Source of the DNA: Breviolum minutum Mf 1.05b.01
Taxonomy: Eukaryota > Sar > Dinophyceae > Suessiales > Symbiodiniaceae
DNA: 64,000 nucleotides
Reading direction: 5' to 3'
Assembly: GCA_000507305.1 (NCBI GenBank)
Contig: DF239140.1
Location: 234,341 to 298,340, forward strand
The notes under the pieces were generated by a model that did not search any database, was not told the DNA's origin, and was given only the letters and a program-made list of their open reading frames with translations. This document shows positions 1 through 10,653 of the stretch, one piece after another (within the stretch, counting starts at the first letter, position 1; each line of letters starts with the position of its first letter). A program made the position numbers and the translations under genes.

Positions 1-1
1 G

Positions 2-157
2 GCTCTTCCATCACCTGTACCGCCACTGGTCCCACCCGCAGCATCCGCGGCAACTGCGGTCCGCTGCGCAGCATCCGTGGCGCTGGAGCAGCAAGGGGAC
101 GCTGCAGAGGAACTGCAGGAGCATCTTAGCCAAAAATCAAAGATTTTCATCCAGTGA
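2..157 (+). CDS. possible 3'-terminal exon, alanine-rich, truncated by window edge
   Basis: An open frame runs from the window start to a TGA at 155-157. It is Ala/Pro/Val-rich and ends in a hydrophilic stretch (ALEQQGDAAEELQEHL). The DNA is markedly more GC-rich than what follows, and it contains a short internal repeat of GCAGCATCCG. The opposite strand is also open here, so the strand is uncertain. No family is recognised. If real, this would be one of very few plus-strand exons in a window dominated by minus-strand genes. Confidence 0.25.
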   Translation, partial: ALPSPVPPLVPPAASAATAVRCAASVALEQQGDAAEELQEHLSQKSKIFIQ

Positions 158-802
158 GCAACATTTGGAAAACATGTGAAACATTCCAAAACCCCAACCC
201 AAACAAAATGCAAGAAATCCATAGAAATTCCGGAACCCTACCAAAATAAGAACACCGGATATATGATTTATAATTAGCCGTCGCTGCTGTCAGGACCAAG
301 TTGTTCCACCAGCATCTTTTTCAGTAAGCTTCAGGCAAGTCACAGCCCGAAACAACTCGAGGATACATTTGATTCACAGCTACGCTAGGTGCTGAGGCCT
401 GAAGCAATGCGCAGCACCGAGTCACAAATCCAAGTTCAGCAATTTTCTGGAGATGATTTGGCTGAAAAAAAAATGACAGCTCCTCATTCCCTAATGGTAT
501 ACTGTATGTCTTCAAGATGTGATGTGCTTATTGATCATGGCTTTGTTTCTTCGTTTTTCCATGGTTTTCCATCAAACATGGCATGGAGGATGGCTTTTTA
601 ATGAGCATTACACTAGGGATGTCGACCCGAATTAGGGCCCCCAAATGCCCCTGGAAAATCCAAGAAGCAATGTGTGTTTGGCATCCAAGGGCAACGTAAT
701 GCCCTAAGGAATGCACCTGAACGAAATGCTGCGTCCTCAACGGTGGCATCCTGAGAGTCAAAGGCCAAAGGCTGAAAAACGAAGCATTCACTGGTACATA
801 CT
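158..802. other. non-coding stretch, nothing recognised
   Basis: Short overlapping open frames occur on both strands, with no splice-phase support and no recognisable protein. I see no RNA gene or repeat in it. Confidence 0.4.
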
Positions 803-911
803 GGTACACCCCCGAAACTTAACATGGAACCTGAAAACAAGTCCCTGGAAAAGGAAAGTCCATTTGAAAACCATTATTTTCAGGTTCCATGTTAAATTTC
901 GGGGGTGTACA
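803..911. mobile_element. foldback element family A, copy 1 (MITE-like)
   Basis: The ends are long inverted repeats: TACACCCCCGAAACTTAACA on the left and its near reverse complement on the right, followed inward by CCTGAAAA and its complement. The centre is about 40 bp of unique sequence. The same end pattern (TA, C-rich block, GAAACTnAACA, CCTGAAAA) recurs at 21941, 40196 and 44137. Termini beginning and ending in TA would fit a TA target duplication as in Stowaway/Tc1-mariner MITEs; that is inference. Confidence 0.65.
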
Positions 912-1108
912 TGATGTACATGATATTGCTCTTGATAGTCTGATAGACTGCCCCTGTGATCTTACCTGTAAGCTTTCTTTCGCGGAGGCCAAAGTGAATG
1001 GAACGCATCCCCAGTCAAACATGCCACGTCAGTCGTATCGTTCACAAAAAGCTTCCACACTAGAAAAACGAGCAATCAAAACTAGAACGATAAAATGAAA
1101 AACGCGCC

Positions 1109-1260
1109 TGTGCACGTGTCGCATGATCGCCTTGACGTGGGGGATGACATGGCAATTTAACACAACAAAGAAAGCCATGTAGCCCAGATTTCATGCTGCC
1201 TGGAAGCCTGAAATTGGTACTATGCTTTAACAATCCACATGCCATAGCACTCAGTGCTTT
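1109..1260. repeat. dispersed repeat R1, copy 1
   Basis: About 145 bp, beginning near CACGTGTCGCATGATCGCC and ending near CACATGCCATAGCA. It matches 26630-26785 with only a few substitutions. In both places it lies close to a second shared element (1317-1375 and 26519-26577) but in the reverse order, so the two pieces have moved or been rearranged independently. Confidence 0.7.
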
Positions 1261-1309
1261 TAATATGACCGTGTATCATATGTATGTATTATATAAATAG
1301 TATACTACC

Positions 1310-1418
1310 TGGCAGGTGGTGGTTTCAACCTACGCTGAAAAAATATGTTCGTCAAATTGTATCATTTCCCCAGGGTTCAGGGTGAAAAAATAAAATGTTA
1401 AAACCACCACCAGGGAAC
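1310..1418. mobile_element. short foldback element with GGTGGTGGTTT ends
   Basis: Inverted ends CAGGTGGTGGTTTCAAC and GTTAAAACCACCACCAGG enclose about 70 bp. The left half (TTTCAACC..., AAATATG..., CGTCAAATTG) recurs at 26519-26577, where it reads in frame as GGFNPEEYARQIGPLPQ. I take it for a MITE-like repeat that is sometimes read into predicted proteins, not a gene. Confidence 0.5.
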
Positions 1419-2091
1419 CAATTAATATGCAAATATGTATGTATAATCATATAATATGTACAAATATACATTAATTCATTGGACATAGATATGACCTATA
1501 TAATGTATAGCATGCATGTAATCAAATATGTAAATATACATAGTGAGGATAGTAATCATAGTATAAGTGTCAACAATTTGTTCTTAACAAAACGGTTCAA
1601 CATCCGAAAACATGTCCAATTGGAAAAAAATTGAGGAACAGCTGACAAAACGGCCGACTACAAAAGAAACAGGAAACCTGTCTCTAGGCATTTGTGTATC
1701 GTAGTTTAATTGATATGATAGAACAAATTTAGAACAAATACACTCTATACGGTTATACAGTTATACGCAACTAATGCAAAACGACTAAAACATGTACAAT
1801 GATTCACAACAATGCACCAAATCCAGTGAAATGGTTGACTTCTTGTTCTATCACCACCCCCAACATCTGGCTGGGTCAGTTTCGGTCAGTTTCAAATTCC
1901 ACCTGTGTTTGCTTCCAATTTTCATCCATTCGCTTAGCTCGATCATCACTGATACGTTTCTGATCCTGCCATCATAACAGTTGAGCGGTCTGTGAATTTC
2001 ATGACATGTTCACCGTAAAACATGACCGTGAAAAGACCGTCTCTCCATTCCCAACCTGCAAGAATGCGTAAAACAAGTCTTTTTAAATCTC
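1419..2091. other. AT-rich non-coding stretch
   Basis: Rich in TATA/ATGTAT runs (about 1420-1560), then undistinguished sequence. A weak plus-strand open frame at 1792-1977 has no support. No gene is called. Confidence 0.4.
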
Positions 2092-2200
2092 CTGTTGATG
2101 GAAGAAATCTAGCTAACCAGTTGATAAGGAGTCTATCAGTCTATCCCATTATTTACAGGGTTTTTTACATCCCAGCTGGCGCAGGATGTTTCCATCAACG
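2092..2200. mobile_element. foldback element family B, copy 1 (MITE-like)
   Basis: Left end CTGTTGATGGAAGAAATC and right end GATGTTTCCATCAACG are inverted. The interior carries the family signatures GCTAACCAGTTGA, TATCCCATTATTTACAGGG and CATCCCAG. Other copies: 13717, 20652 (reverse orientation), 39061, and a minimal one at 42666. Confidence 0.75.
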
Positions 2201-2717
2201 GTACCTTTGGCAAGTCCTCCAAGGTCGCCTTTTTCGCTGCAAAGTCTTCACTCAAATCTTTCACCTCAATCTTCCACAACCCAAATCTACACGGTGAATC
2301 ATGTGATTCACGAGTTTCAGTGTTTTGATACTATATATGAGTAGTCGTGTTAAATGCACATTGAGCACAGGGTCCGGTGTCCAGTGATTACACTACATGT
2401 AGTTTCCAAATACCGTCATTCACAGAATGAACGTTGTTTGTTGAGAATCAGAATGTTCAATGCTCTTTGGGTTGCAGGTTGGGACATATCGCACATTACG
2501 GAGAACACATGGAAACAGAAGTGTGGAGGGCTGCCTACCCGGAAACCTTGGGTGAAACTTCGGGACCTCGTTTTGACCTCGTTTCGGACCTCGTTTTGGT
2601 ACAGCTTGAAAAACCTGGAAACTACAAATCATAATTTTGCCGCACAAAGAAGACAGGTGGTTCAAAAGCCACTCTCTGTGCTTATGCCAGGAAAAACCAG
2701 CAACCAGAGTCTACAAA
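2201..2717. other. no gene supported; short CTCGTTTTG repeats
   Basis: A plus-strand open frame (2354-2809) spans this stretch but looks like chance. At 2562-2602 there are three adjacent copies of a degenerate unit GGACCTCGTTTTG. The same motif clusters again at 11285-11445. Confidence 0.35.
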
Positions 2718-2915
2718 TCACCATCCATTTCCCAATAGATTTGCCTCTTCCTCCTGTTGATCTGGAGCAGCATCTTCTCCCTGACCCAAGCAGCAGAAAC
2801 ATGACATGAAATAGATGGCCACACGAATGCTGCTGAGGAAGGCTGGTGTCGCAAAAACGCATGAAGCAACCCCTCCATTACGTCGGACCTCTTCACAGCT
2901 GCAAAGAGCGCCCAT
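2718..2915 (-). CDS. candidate first exon(s) of a small protein with N-terminal MGALCSC
   Basis: An ATG at 2915 opens a frame starting MGALCSCEEVRRN. Met-Gly with nearby cysteines is the usual context for N-myristoylation plus palmitoylation, which would place the protein at a membrane. The frame stays open through a hydrophobic stretch (SSIRVAIYFMSCFCC) and an acidic tail (GEDAAPDQQEEEANLLGNGW) to a stop at 2718. A splice after the first dozen codons is equally possible, since there is a GT in CGAC/GTAATG. The start is repeated at 28872 with mostly synonymous changes (MGG in place of MGA), which supports real coding for at least the first exon. Family unknown. Confidence 0.35.
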   Translation of the reverse strand: MGALCSCEEVRRNGGVASCVFATPAFLSSIRVAIYFMSCFCCLGQGEDAAPDQQEEEANLLGNGW

Positions 2916-4235
2916 CTTCGCCCTTTGCCAACTGAAAAACCTGTATCTGAAAAACTTGCTTGCTCACGTTTTCAACATGATTTGATTGCCAGCTTAGGTT
3001 TTCAACATATTGAAGTTCTCCTTCAATGGGATTACAGAAAAAGGATGATTGAAATTGATCCACCAAGATGTTGATTTTATTCTGGGGCATGGCACTTGCA
3101 TTCGGGGATATCACCCAAAGGACTGGAATTGCTAGTTGCAGATAGAATATGGTCCTGACTACTTTCAATAATATTGCACATAGAATATGTAAAGTATTGA
3201 TTAATATTGATTATCATAATCCTGCGTCATCTCAACAAAACAATCAATTTCCGACAGGGCTTTCATGGATTTGATGTGTGTGTGTGTGTGTGTTTGACTG
3301 TGTGTGTGTGCTCAAGTGCATTGAGTTCGAACCACTAGCTCAAGAAGCTTGATTTAGCACTGCGGCACGTGGGCAACCGTGTTCTGAGTTTGCGGCAAAT
3401 GATGTTTGTCAAAAAATCACTTGTGGCAAGCTTATGGCAACGTAACTTTCCTCCCTACCAACAAATTCTTTTGAGATTGCAGTTCGGAGCTAGCACAAGA
3501 GACTCTGAACTATCTCAAGGACCCTGACGTGGAATCAGGGGTGACCGTTGGCCATACTTAACCACCCTTTCCCAGAAGCCAAGATTGCTCGAAACTAAGC
3601 TCTCGTCAACAAACACCTATAGAATCACATCACTCAGGCAAAAAAACATATAAAAACAGCATGGAACCATGACATTGAAGTTCATCAAAAAGCTTGAATC
3701 AGTAAAGAATTGAACAATCTGTGTCCCATCTTTCAAGCACTTTTCCAAACTTTGAGCCACCAGCTTTACTAGAGAATTGCTCCCGGTTTTTTTTTTCATT
3801 GCCAAGTCTGATCAATCATGAGTGTGATCTCAGAAGGGTGCTGAAGAATTGATGCTGCAATTCTATAGTCACTCCTAACTCTGGTAGACAAACTTGACAC
3901 ATTTCAGGCCGGGCCAACAAATCCAACTTTGTTTTCACCTTTTCATTCCTCCAACATGGCAATTCGAAAGCCATTTTTCGGCCAGGCCTTTTTGAGGCCA
4001 TGTCTCTTTCAATCACCCGGTCAGCTCAAAAGTTTTTTCAAAAAGCGGCCAGTTTGGGCAAAAACACATTGAGTAGAGATACCATATTTTTCTGAGAAAA
4101 CTGTCATCTAAACTCTTTAGAAGGATTTTGATATTTTTCGAGCCGTCGGGCCGTTTTCGATCTACCTTCCCTGGCACCCCAACTTTGCCAAGGGAATCTC
4201 ACCTCGATGCCAAAAAACGTTGGAGTCTCAACAAG
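2870..4235. repeat. segmental duplication, copy 1 (~1.3 kb)
   Basis: From about 2930 to 4235 the sequence is nearly identical to 29046-30328, including a (GT)n tract (3281-3312) and everything on either side of it. The left shoulder (2870-2920) matches 28826-28872, after which copy 2 carries about 170 bp of extra or replaced sequence. Differences are scattered substitutions and small indels. A minus-strand open frame in both copies reads like a signal peptide (TIFYLQLAIPVLWV, SPNASA). In this copy a ~10-bp insertion near 3200 puts the upstream ATG out of frame. No transposase or reverse transcriptase is visible, so the mechanism of duplication is unknown. Confidence 0.85.
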
Positions 4236-4957
4236 GAGACGTTGCACGTGGTGACGCACCCATCCTTCAAACATCTGAAGATACATTCCCGGAATGAGGG
4301 CATGTTTCGTTCAAAAAAACGATGAGCCATCTTACTAATCCACCTTTGGGGATATGGCAATCGTCAATCGCCATCTGTCGCCACTGGGCCGGGACACCTG
4401 ACAGCATTGACATCCAAATTCTCATCATTGAAAAAGGCAAAAGATGTGAATTTGGGGTCTCTTAAAAATGGATCACAAGTTCATAGTTGTGCAAAAAGGA
4501 TCAAAAATCAGACCAAAACAAATTTCCCTGCAAAATCCCAACAAATACCTGCAATCCTTCCTTTTTAATCTCGCGCTTTTGGTTCAAATCATTAATCTTC
4601 GTCTAACTTTCCAATTTGATGATGTTTGATGATGTTTGTAACCCGTTGGTTTTTGAAGGGAAGCCAAAGACCCTTGGTCCATGAGTGATGCCCAACGGGT
4701 GCTTTCCCTATCGACCTGGTCCCCAGTTTCTCGACTTCACAAGCCTGAAGAGAATCGAGCTGTTTTTTTTGGGGGGTAAGGATTCCCATATGGTTACTGG
4801 CATTTTGAACACCATTTCTTGATATTCATGGTATCTATATTATATATATATATACATGTAGAAATGTAGGTGTATATATATATGATATGTTGAATATAAT
4901 ATATGATATAATATATTGCTTGTATTGTAAAAGATATATTATCTATATTTACATCTA
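4236..4957. other. non-coding, strongly AT-rich at 4840-4960
   Basis: No frame with splice or motif support. The 4840-4960 part is nearly pure TATA-type simple sequence. Confidence 0.4.
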
Positions 4958-5196
4958 CATGATATTGAATATGATGCATGCATCATATGCAATGTACATA
5001 TACATATTCATAAAATATGTGTGTGGAAATGGTGACATTCTACACAACAAAGTTCACGACCTCCAACTAACCACAAACTCTTCATGACAAATCCTTGCGA
5101 AAAGACCGGTCCATCATTCACCCCTGCCACCAATCCTCCAGCATTCTCCAACCTTGTAGGATCAACTGAGCCTCCAAGGTCACCTTGTCAGAGGAC
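4958..5196. repeat. direct repeat D, left copy, flanking the FNIP-repeat gene
   Basis: The sequence from TGATATTGAATATGATGCAT to CAAGGTCACCTTGTCA recurs in the same orientation at 8213-8466. The last ~190 bp are almost unchanged, while the AT-rich part differs by small indels. The two copies bracket the gene at 5.5-7.5 kb, so unequal exchange between them could delete or multiply that gene. Confidence 0.8.
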
Positions 5197-5471
5197 AAGG
5201 GTATGGGTCTGCGTGGGTTGTTTCGCAACCAAACTCTGGAAACATGCCAGGGAAAAGTTCTCCATGTCGAAAAGCTTCCAACCCGAAGATGATTTCTCCT
5301 TGTTGCTGGGGCTTTTTATTTCCACATGTCCACGGAAGACACCCATCAAAGCAACAAGCAACGCCTTCTTTTTCTCCACATGATGCTCTCTGGCACTCTC
5401 TCATCGCAAACAACTGACCGCTACATCTCTGCCACGTAACATGCTCAAAGTGCCTGGCAAGGTCACGCCTT

Positions 5472-6980
5472 CCAAACTCTTGAATCTATCACCAAAAGTC
5501 AAACTCTTCAGACCGTCAGGCAAGGTCACCCCTACCAAACTTTGTTCAAGTGGCTTCCAAAAGATCCAAAAGTCAAACTCTGCAGACAGTTAGGCATGGT
5601 CACGCGAGCCAAACTCTGGTTGAAGTCACGTCCGAAGGTCAAGTTCTGCAGACTGTTAGGCAACGTCACGCGTTCCAAACTCTGGTTGAAGCGCAATCCA
5701 AACGTCAAGCTTTGCAGACTGTTAGGCAAGGTCACCCCTTCCAAACTCTGGTTGAAGTCAAATCCAAAAATCAAGCTCTGTAGACCGTTAGGCAAGGTCA
5801 CCCCTTCCAAACTCTGGTTGAATCTTTCACCAAAAGTCAAACTTTGGAGACTGTTAGGCAAGGTCACCCCTTCCAAACTCTGGTTGAATCTTTCACCAAA
5901 AGTCAAACTTTGGAGGCTGTTAGGCAAGGTCACCCGTTCCAAACTCTGGTTGAAGTCATCCCCAAAAGTCAAATTCTGGAGACTGTTAGGCAAAGTCACG
6001 CGTTCCAAACTCTGGTTGAAGTGATATCCAAAGAGTNNNNNNNNNNNNNNNNNNNNNNNNNNNNNNNNNNNNNNNNNNNNNNNNNNNNNNNNNNNNNNNN
6101 NNNNNNNNNNNNNNNNNNNNNNNNNNNNNNNNNNNNNNNNNNNNNNNNNNNNNNNNNNNNNNNNNNNNNNNNNNNNNNNNNNNNNNNNNNNNNNNNNNNN
6201 NNNNNNNNNNNNNNNNNNNNNNNNNNNNNNNNNNNNNNNNNNNNNNNNNNNNNNNNNNNNNNNNNNNNNNNNNNNNNNNNNNNNNNNNNNNNNNNNNNNN
6301 NNNNNNNNNNNNNNNNNNNNNNNNNNNNNNNNNNNNNNNNNNNNNNNNNNNNNNNNNNNNNNNNNNNNNNNNNNNNNNNNNNNNNNNNNNNNNNNNNNNN
6401 NNNNNNNNNNNNNNNNNNNNNNNNNNNNNNNNNNNNNNNNNNNNNNNNNNNNNNNNNNNNNNNNNNNNNNNNNNNNNNNNNNNNNNNNNNNNNNNNNNNN
6501 NNNNNNNNNNNNNNNNNNNNNNNNNNNNNNNNNNNNNNNNNNNNNNNNNNNNNNNNNNNNNNNNNNNNNNNNNNNNNNNNNNNNNNNNNNNNNNNNNNNN
6601 NNNNNNNNNNNNNNNNNNNNNNNNNNNNNNNNNNNNNNNNNNNNNNNNNNNNNNNNNNNNNNNNNNNNNNNNNNNNNNNNNNNNNNNNNNNNNNNNNNNN
6701 NNNNNNNNNNNNNNNTTCCAAACTCTGGTTGAATCTTTCACCAAAAGTCAAACTTTGGAGACTGTTAGGCAAGGTCACCCCTTCCAAACTCTGGTTGAAG
6801 TCCTCCCCAAAAGTCAAATTCTGGAGACTGTTAGGCAAAGTCACGCGTTCCAAACTCTGGTTGAATCTTTCACCAAAAGTCAAACTTTGGAGACTGTTAG
6901 GGAAGGTCACGCGTTCTAGGCTCTCGTTGACAATGGGTGCAAAAGTCAAACTGATAAGGCTTTGGGGAAGATGAAGAAGG
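5472..6980. repeat. 66-bp tandem repeat array encoding the FNIP units
   Basis: The block CCAAACTCTGGTTGAA recurs with exact 66-bp spacing at 5609, 5675, 5741, 5807, 5873, 5939 and 6005, and again at 6718, 6784 and 6850, with decayed units at 5472, 5535 and 6916. The two sides of the gap are out of phase by 13 bp modulo 66. Confidence 0.9.
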
Positions 6981-7450
6981 CAAAGAGGAGATGGGGTTGT
7001 CAAGTGTGTTACCCCTTCCAAGGAAAGCTCCGCTTCAGCGGTTTCGAGCCCCATTAAGAAGCGCCATGCAGCCTGCAATTGGGTTGGCACATAAGTACAG
7101 CACAAGATTGCTGTTTCTGCCTCTGTGAAGCCTTGTTCGTGCAAAGCTTGGTGCAACTTCAATCTCACTGTTTCCTCCACACCTTGCTCCGAAGTTTGGT
7201 GCCTGACGTGATCCAAAACCAGCTTGGCACCACTTCTGCCTGGCAAATGGTCCAAAACCATCTTCCGCACTTCTGCGCCACGTGTGGACCTTTCCACTCT
7301 TAATCTAAACTCTTCACCAGTCAAAGTCCGAACATCAAGATCAATCATACCATGATCATTGTCACAGCTCTGCCCAACGGGATAACCGGCAGAACTTGCC
7401 GCCGACATGAGTGACAGCTCCTCAACAAAACTAGAACATCGTTGTCCCAA
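5532..7450 (-). CDS. FNIP-type 22-residue repeat protein with N-terminal ubiquitin-like domain (interrupted by gap)
   Basis: Read from 7450, the protein starts MGQRCSSFVEEL. A second Met at 7348 (MIDLDVRTLTGEEFRLRVE) begins a segment resembling ubiquitin-like folds and is a likely alternative start. After about 150 residues, a tandem array of 22-residue units begins with the pattern LPNSLQSLTFG..FNQSLE. This is the FNIP/leucine-rich-like repeat seen in Dictyostelium and in large dinoflagellate families; the role is probably protein-protein recognition. Four units lie right of the gap and seven to nine left of it. The stop at 5532 follows an 8-bp insertion inside a unit (near 5545-5570) that breaks the frame; one more decayed unit follows at about 5472. 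The frames on the two sides of the gap do not match, so the gap length is wrong or the gene is broken. Ligand and pathway unknown. Confidence 0.75.
6037..6715. other. assembly gap (679 N)
   Basis: Run of N inside the 66-bp repeat array. 679 is compatible with neither the reading frame nor the 66-bp period of the array, so it is an estimate. The true interval probably contains further repeat units. Confidence 0.95.
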
Positions 7451-8212
7451 AATAAAGCTTCTTCGCTGGAGCTTTGAGCAATTTGGATAAGAAATTGATG
7501 TGAAGTTTGGCCATGTGCGCTCAACAGCATTGTACTTGCCACCTCAGGTGAGCTATAAAAGCATGTGATGAGTAGTGACTAGTGTTTTGAAGTCTTTGAA
7601 GGGCACTCACTCATACCTCTTCCAAGTCAATTCAGGATTTCAAAAAAGATCTTGTCGAAAGCCGACTTCCGGCCCAACCCAAGGTCACGACTGGCGCCAG
7701 GTTGTCCGAACAGGTGTGCGGCAGGACACACTGCTACCACCCCCACCTAAGAAACAGTAAAGTGAGAGGAAAGGAACACATTCAGCGTGCAAAAGCAATT
7801 TCAATCCAAACACATCTTAGCTTGAAAATCTGCATCGTGCGAAGTGTAAATTTACGCATAAAAATGCGTGTGCATGCGTATATCATCTGTTTACATGTTT
7901 GGATATAGATGTGCATATGTCTTCCTATACTATTGCCTTTACAGCGACTATGGCGTTCCCAATGCTTCTGTACATCTAATCAAATAGACTCAAATAGATG
8001 TACATATGTACATTATTGTTTCCTTTATAATTATTGAATGCGCCTGTAATCAAACATTTGCAAACCGTTCTCCGCTCATAGCTGCCCTCAAATGGATGCA
8101 TCTCATCTTCAACTCAGGGGCTGTTGTGTTTTGTTGCGGGGACCTGTCAAGCAGCACCCAAAAAATGGGGGTCCTACATTTACATCTACATGATATATTA
8201 CAGATATATCAT
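7451..8212. other. upstream region of the FNIP gene, no gene supported
   Basis: Presumed 5' flank of the minus-strand gene. It contains no motif I can name. The 7800-8060 part is AT-rich. Confidence 0.35.
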
Positions 8213-8466
8213 TACATCTACATGATATTGAATATAATGCATGCATCATATGCAATGTAGATATATATACGTATATATTATATGATATGATATGTGTTTG
8301 TAAATGTTGGCATTCTACACAACAAAGTTCACGACCTCCAATTAACCACAAACTCTTCATGACAAATCCTTCGCAAGACCGGTCCAGCGTTCACCCCTGC
8401 CACCAATCCTCCAGCATTCTCCAACCTTGTAGGATCAACTGAGCCTCCAAGGTCACCTTGTCAAGG
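8213..8466. repeat. direct repeat D, right copy
   Basis: Same orientation as 4958-5196; see that entry. The shared part ends at CAAGGTCACCTTGTCA, after which the two flanks diverge completely. Confidence 0.8.
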
Positions 8467-8689
8467 CAAAATGGGGTAAAAAAAGTACTACAAAAAATAC
8501 CATTAAAAATTTTATGCAGGACGACCCTTATACAATACTTACTATTATATTTCTTTTTCCAAGTGCAGACGGAGAAGTCTGAGCACCAAATCTCAGCCAG
8601 TAGGGACCAATAGTAGGTAAACACAGGTAAAACGTATTTTTGCTGTTTTGTTTTTTGGGGTGCTGTTGGGGAGGGGCTCCTGCTTTGTT

Positions 8690-8835
8690 TTTGTGAGTAT
8701 GCTTGTATGTATTTTTGTATGTATGCTTGTATGTAAGTTTGTACGTATTGCTTCTGCTTTGTTTTATGTAGATGTTTGTATGTATGCTTGTGTATGCTTG
8801 TGTATGCTTGTGTATGCTGGGTGTGTGTGGGCGGG
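8690..8835. repeat. minisatellite, TGTATGCTTG-type
   Basis: Imperfect runs of TATGCTTG / TGTATGTA, ending in four near-exact TGTATGCTTG units before 8818. Low-complexity T/G-rich DNA; the overlapping Cys/Val-rich open frame is an artefact of it. Confidence 0.7.
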
Positions 8836-9162
8836 GTCTTTTGCTGGGGGGTGTCCTTCTCTAGCTATTATAAATCATAACATAACATATAAAATGTATA
8901 TACTGTATAATATGATTGTTTACATTACAAAGTTACAGAGACATTCAGTTTTTTCAAGCAAACTTCCTGGAAAAGCTCCGAGGTGGCACAGTACCCTCCG
9001 TGGAGCTCACGGAAAACCAAGTGGTAGGCGTGGCAGCAAGTTGCCATGGCACAGGATCATCACCGCTGTTCCTCACATTTTCACATTGTCAGGTTGGTAA
9101 TTCAAGTTGGTTGGAGTTCGGGGGATGTCTAAATTTGTTTGATGATTTTCAAGAGATGTGTT

Positions 9163-9597
9163 TCAAGGTGTTTTTACCTCTTCCGTCCGTCTCACACGAT
9201 ACATTGAAGCGAGTGTCAACAAGAAGAAGTCAATGGATCCTGCATCACACTGGGACACCACGGATATCGAGATATCGACTTGCATCGATTTGCATGAGTC
9301 CGCGGAACGGCCAAAAACCTTCGTGATTTTTCTCATTTTCTCCTGATGTCGTCGTTGGAACTTCCGTGAGCAACGGAGATGCCAACACATGGGCATGGAC
9401 GTAGTCAAAGTCCTCACAGATTCACAAAAATATTCACCCTCTCGGCATCCATCAGTTTCATGCAGCACCTGTAGCTGTGTTCCATCGAAAAGATCGGAGG
9501 CTGACAAATAGACCTCAAAACAGCGACATTGCAAATCAAATTCTGAAATTTGTCGATTTCGAAGGACGAATTGCAATTTCGAAAGTTTAAGTCTCAC
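9163..9597 (-). CDS. candidate exon(s), cysteine-containing, unknown family
   Basis: A 144-codon open frame contains hydrophilic, protein-like sequence (CFEVYLSASDLFDGTQLQ, HETDGCREGEYFCESVRT). An acceptor TTTCAG near 9545 precedes EFDLQC, and a GT at the end of GTQLQ could close a first exon. It may be the continuation of the gene at 9705-10653, but I could not make the phases meet. No family recognised. Confidence 0.35.
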   Translation of the reverse strand: MRLKLSKLQFVLRNRQISEFDLQCRCFEVYLSASDLFDGTQLQVLHETDGCREGEYFCESVRTLTTSMPMCWHLRCSRKFQRRHQEKMRKITKVFGRSADSCKSMQVDISISVVSQCDAGSIDFFLLTLASMYRVRRTEEVKTP

Positions 9598-9704
9598 ACT
9601 AATTCAATGCTTCCATTGACTCTCCTCACAGAACAGCCCTGTCCAACAAATCCATCATCACCTCGGCATTTCACATCTTCTATCGCGTAGGCTTGCTGTA
9701 GCTA

Positions 9705-10653
9705 TGCAAACGGTGGCAAGGAGAGTTGTGATAGGTTTCCGACAGCGGCAACTGCTGGTACTTGTACCAGTGTCACATGTGCCTTTGAAGGGTCGTTGAG
9801 TCGTTCGTAGAGTTTGAGAAAAAATCTGCCATTCGCGCCTTGTCCACTGCACCAGGTGCCATTCACTTGTCCTCAAAGATTTTTTTGTTCATGGCAATGG
9901 CATTTGATGATTTCTTCCAGTTTCGTTGTTACCAGTCCTGGGCATGCATCCACACGAACTGTTCTTCCCTCAGGTTCCACAAGTGTTCATCAAGCTGTGA
10001 ACATTGCAATAACACATTAGAACAAATGCAAGGACTTGGAATGACAACGTGGAATCTGAAAATTCGCCCGAGACACGGTGGATTCACCTCCAAGGCCTTG
10101 CGTTTTTTTTCGAAGATGTGAATTCCCACTTGAAAAATCCATCAAATCCACAAAAGATTGTTTTCTTTGAACAAATGCGTGTTTCTTGAAATAGTTGGGA
10201 AAAAACATCGTTTTTTCCCGGAAACGGAAAAAAATTGGTTAGATGACTCAGATGATCATCGGGTAACCTGACGGCCCTGCCATGGCGTGCTGCTGTGCCT
10301 TCTCATAATCTCCTGGTGCATCTGGAAAGACCTCCTTCCGAAGCTTCTGCAATCGACCGAGGTTCAGATCTTCCTTCCGAATTCGTGCCCAATCGCATGA
10401 AACGAGGATGTGGGGATTGTTTTTTGCAATGGAAAAAACTACAGTTGTGATTTTTTCAGAACTTACAGCAATTCTGTTGAAATCTAAACAATCTCCAAGT
10501 GTCTTCAAAGATTTGAATTTCGCCCTCGGAGATTTTGAAGCTCTCAGTTGCCAGGATCAAACATATCAGGCTCAACACCACGGAGGCACTCAGCAGGAGC
10601 CAACGTGCCCAGGAGATACCTCTCGCGTTTCGGGATGCCAAGAAGTGAAGCAA
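9705..10653 (-). CDS. candidate single-pass membrane protein, at least three exons
   Basis: Three exon-like blocks on the minus strand. The first (about 10653-10520) has an N-terminal hydrophobic helix (WLLLSASVVLSLICLILA) after a basic stretch, as in a signal anchor. The second (about 10430-10260) reads SCDWARIRKEDLNLGRLQK and EVFPDAPGDYEKAQQ. It either ends at the stop at 10248 or is spliced at TCAG/GTTACC. The third (about 9878-9705) reads NGTWCSGQGANGRFFLKLYE and HVTLVQVPAVAAVGNL, and its phase fits that splice. A luminal or secretory-pathway role is inference from the anchor. An additional exon between 9900 and 10020 is possible. Confidence 0.4.

Noticed and set aside
3245-3320. (GT)n tract as a possible CRISPR-like or regulatory array
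   Set aside because: Simple dinucleotide microsatellite shared by both copies of the segmental duplication; no spacer structure.
5542-6024. Plus-strand 160-codon frame with KLWLKS..KVKLCRLLG repeats
   Set aside because: It is the antisense of the FNIP array; the minus frame carries the known repeat pattern and an N-terminal domain.
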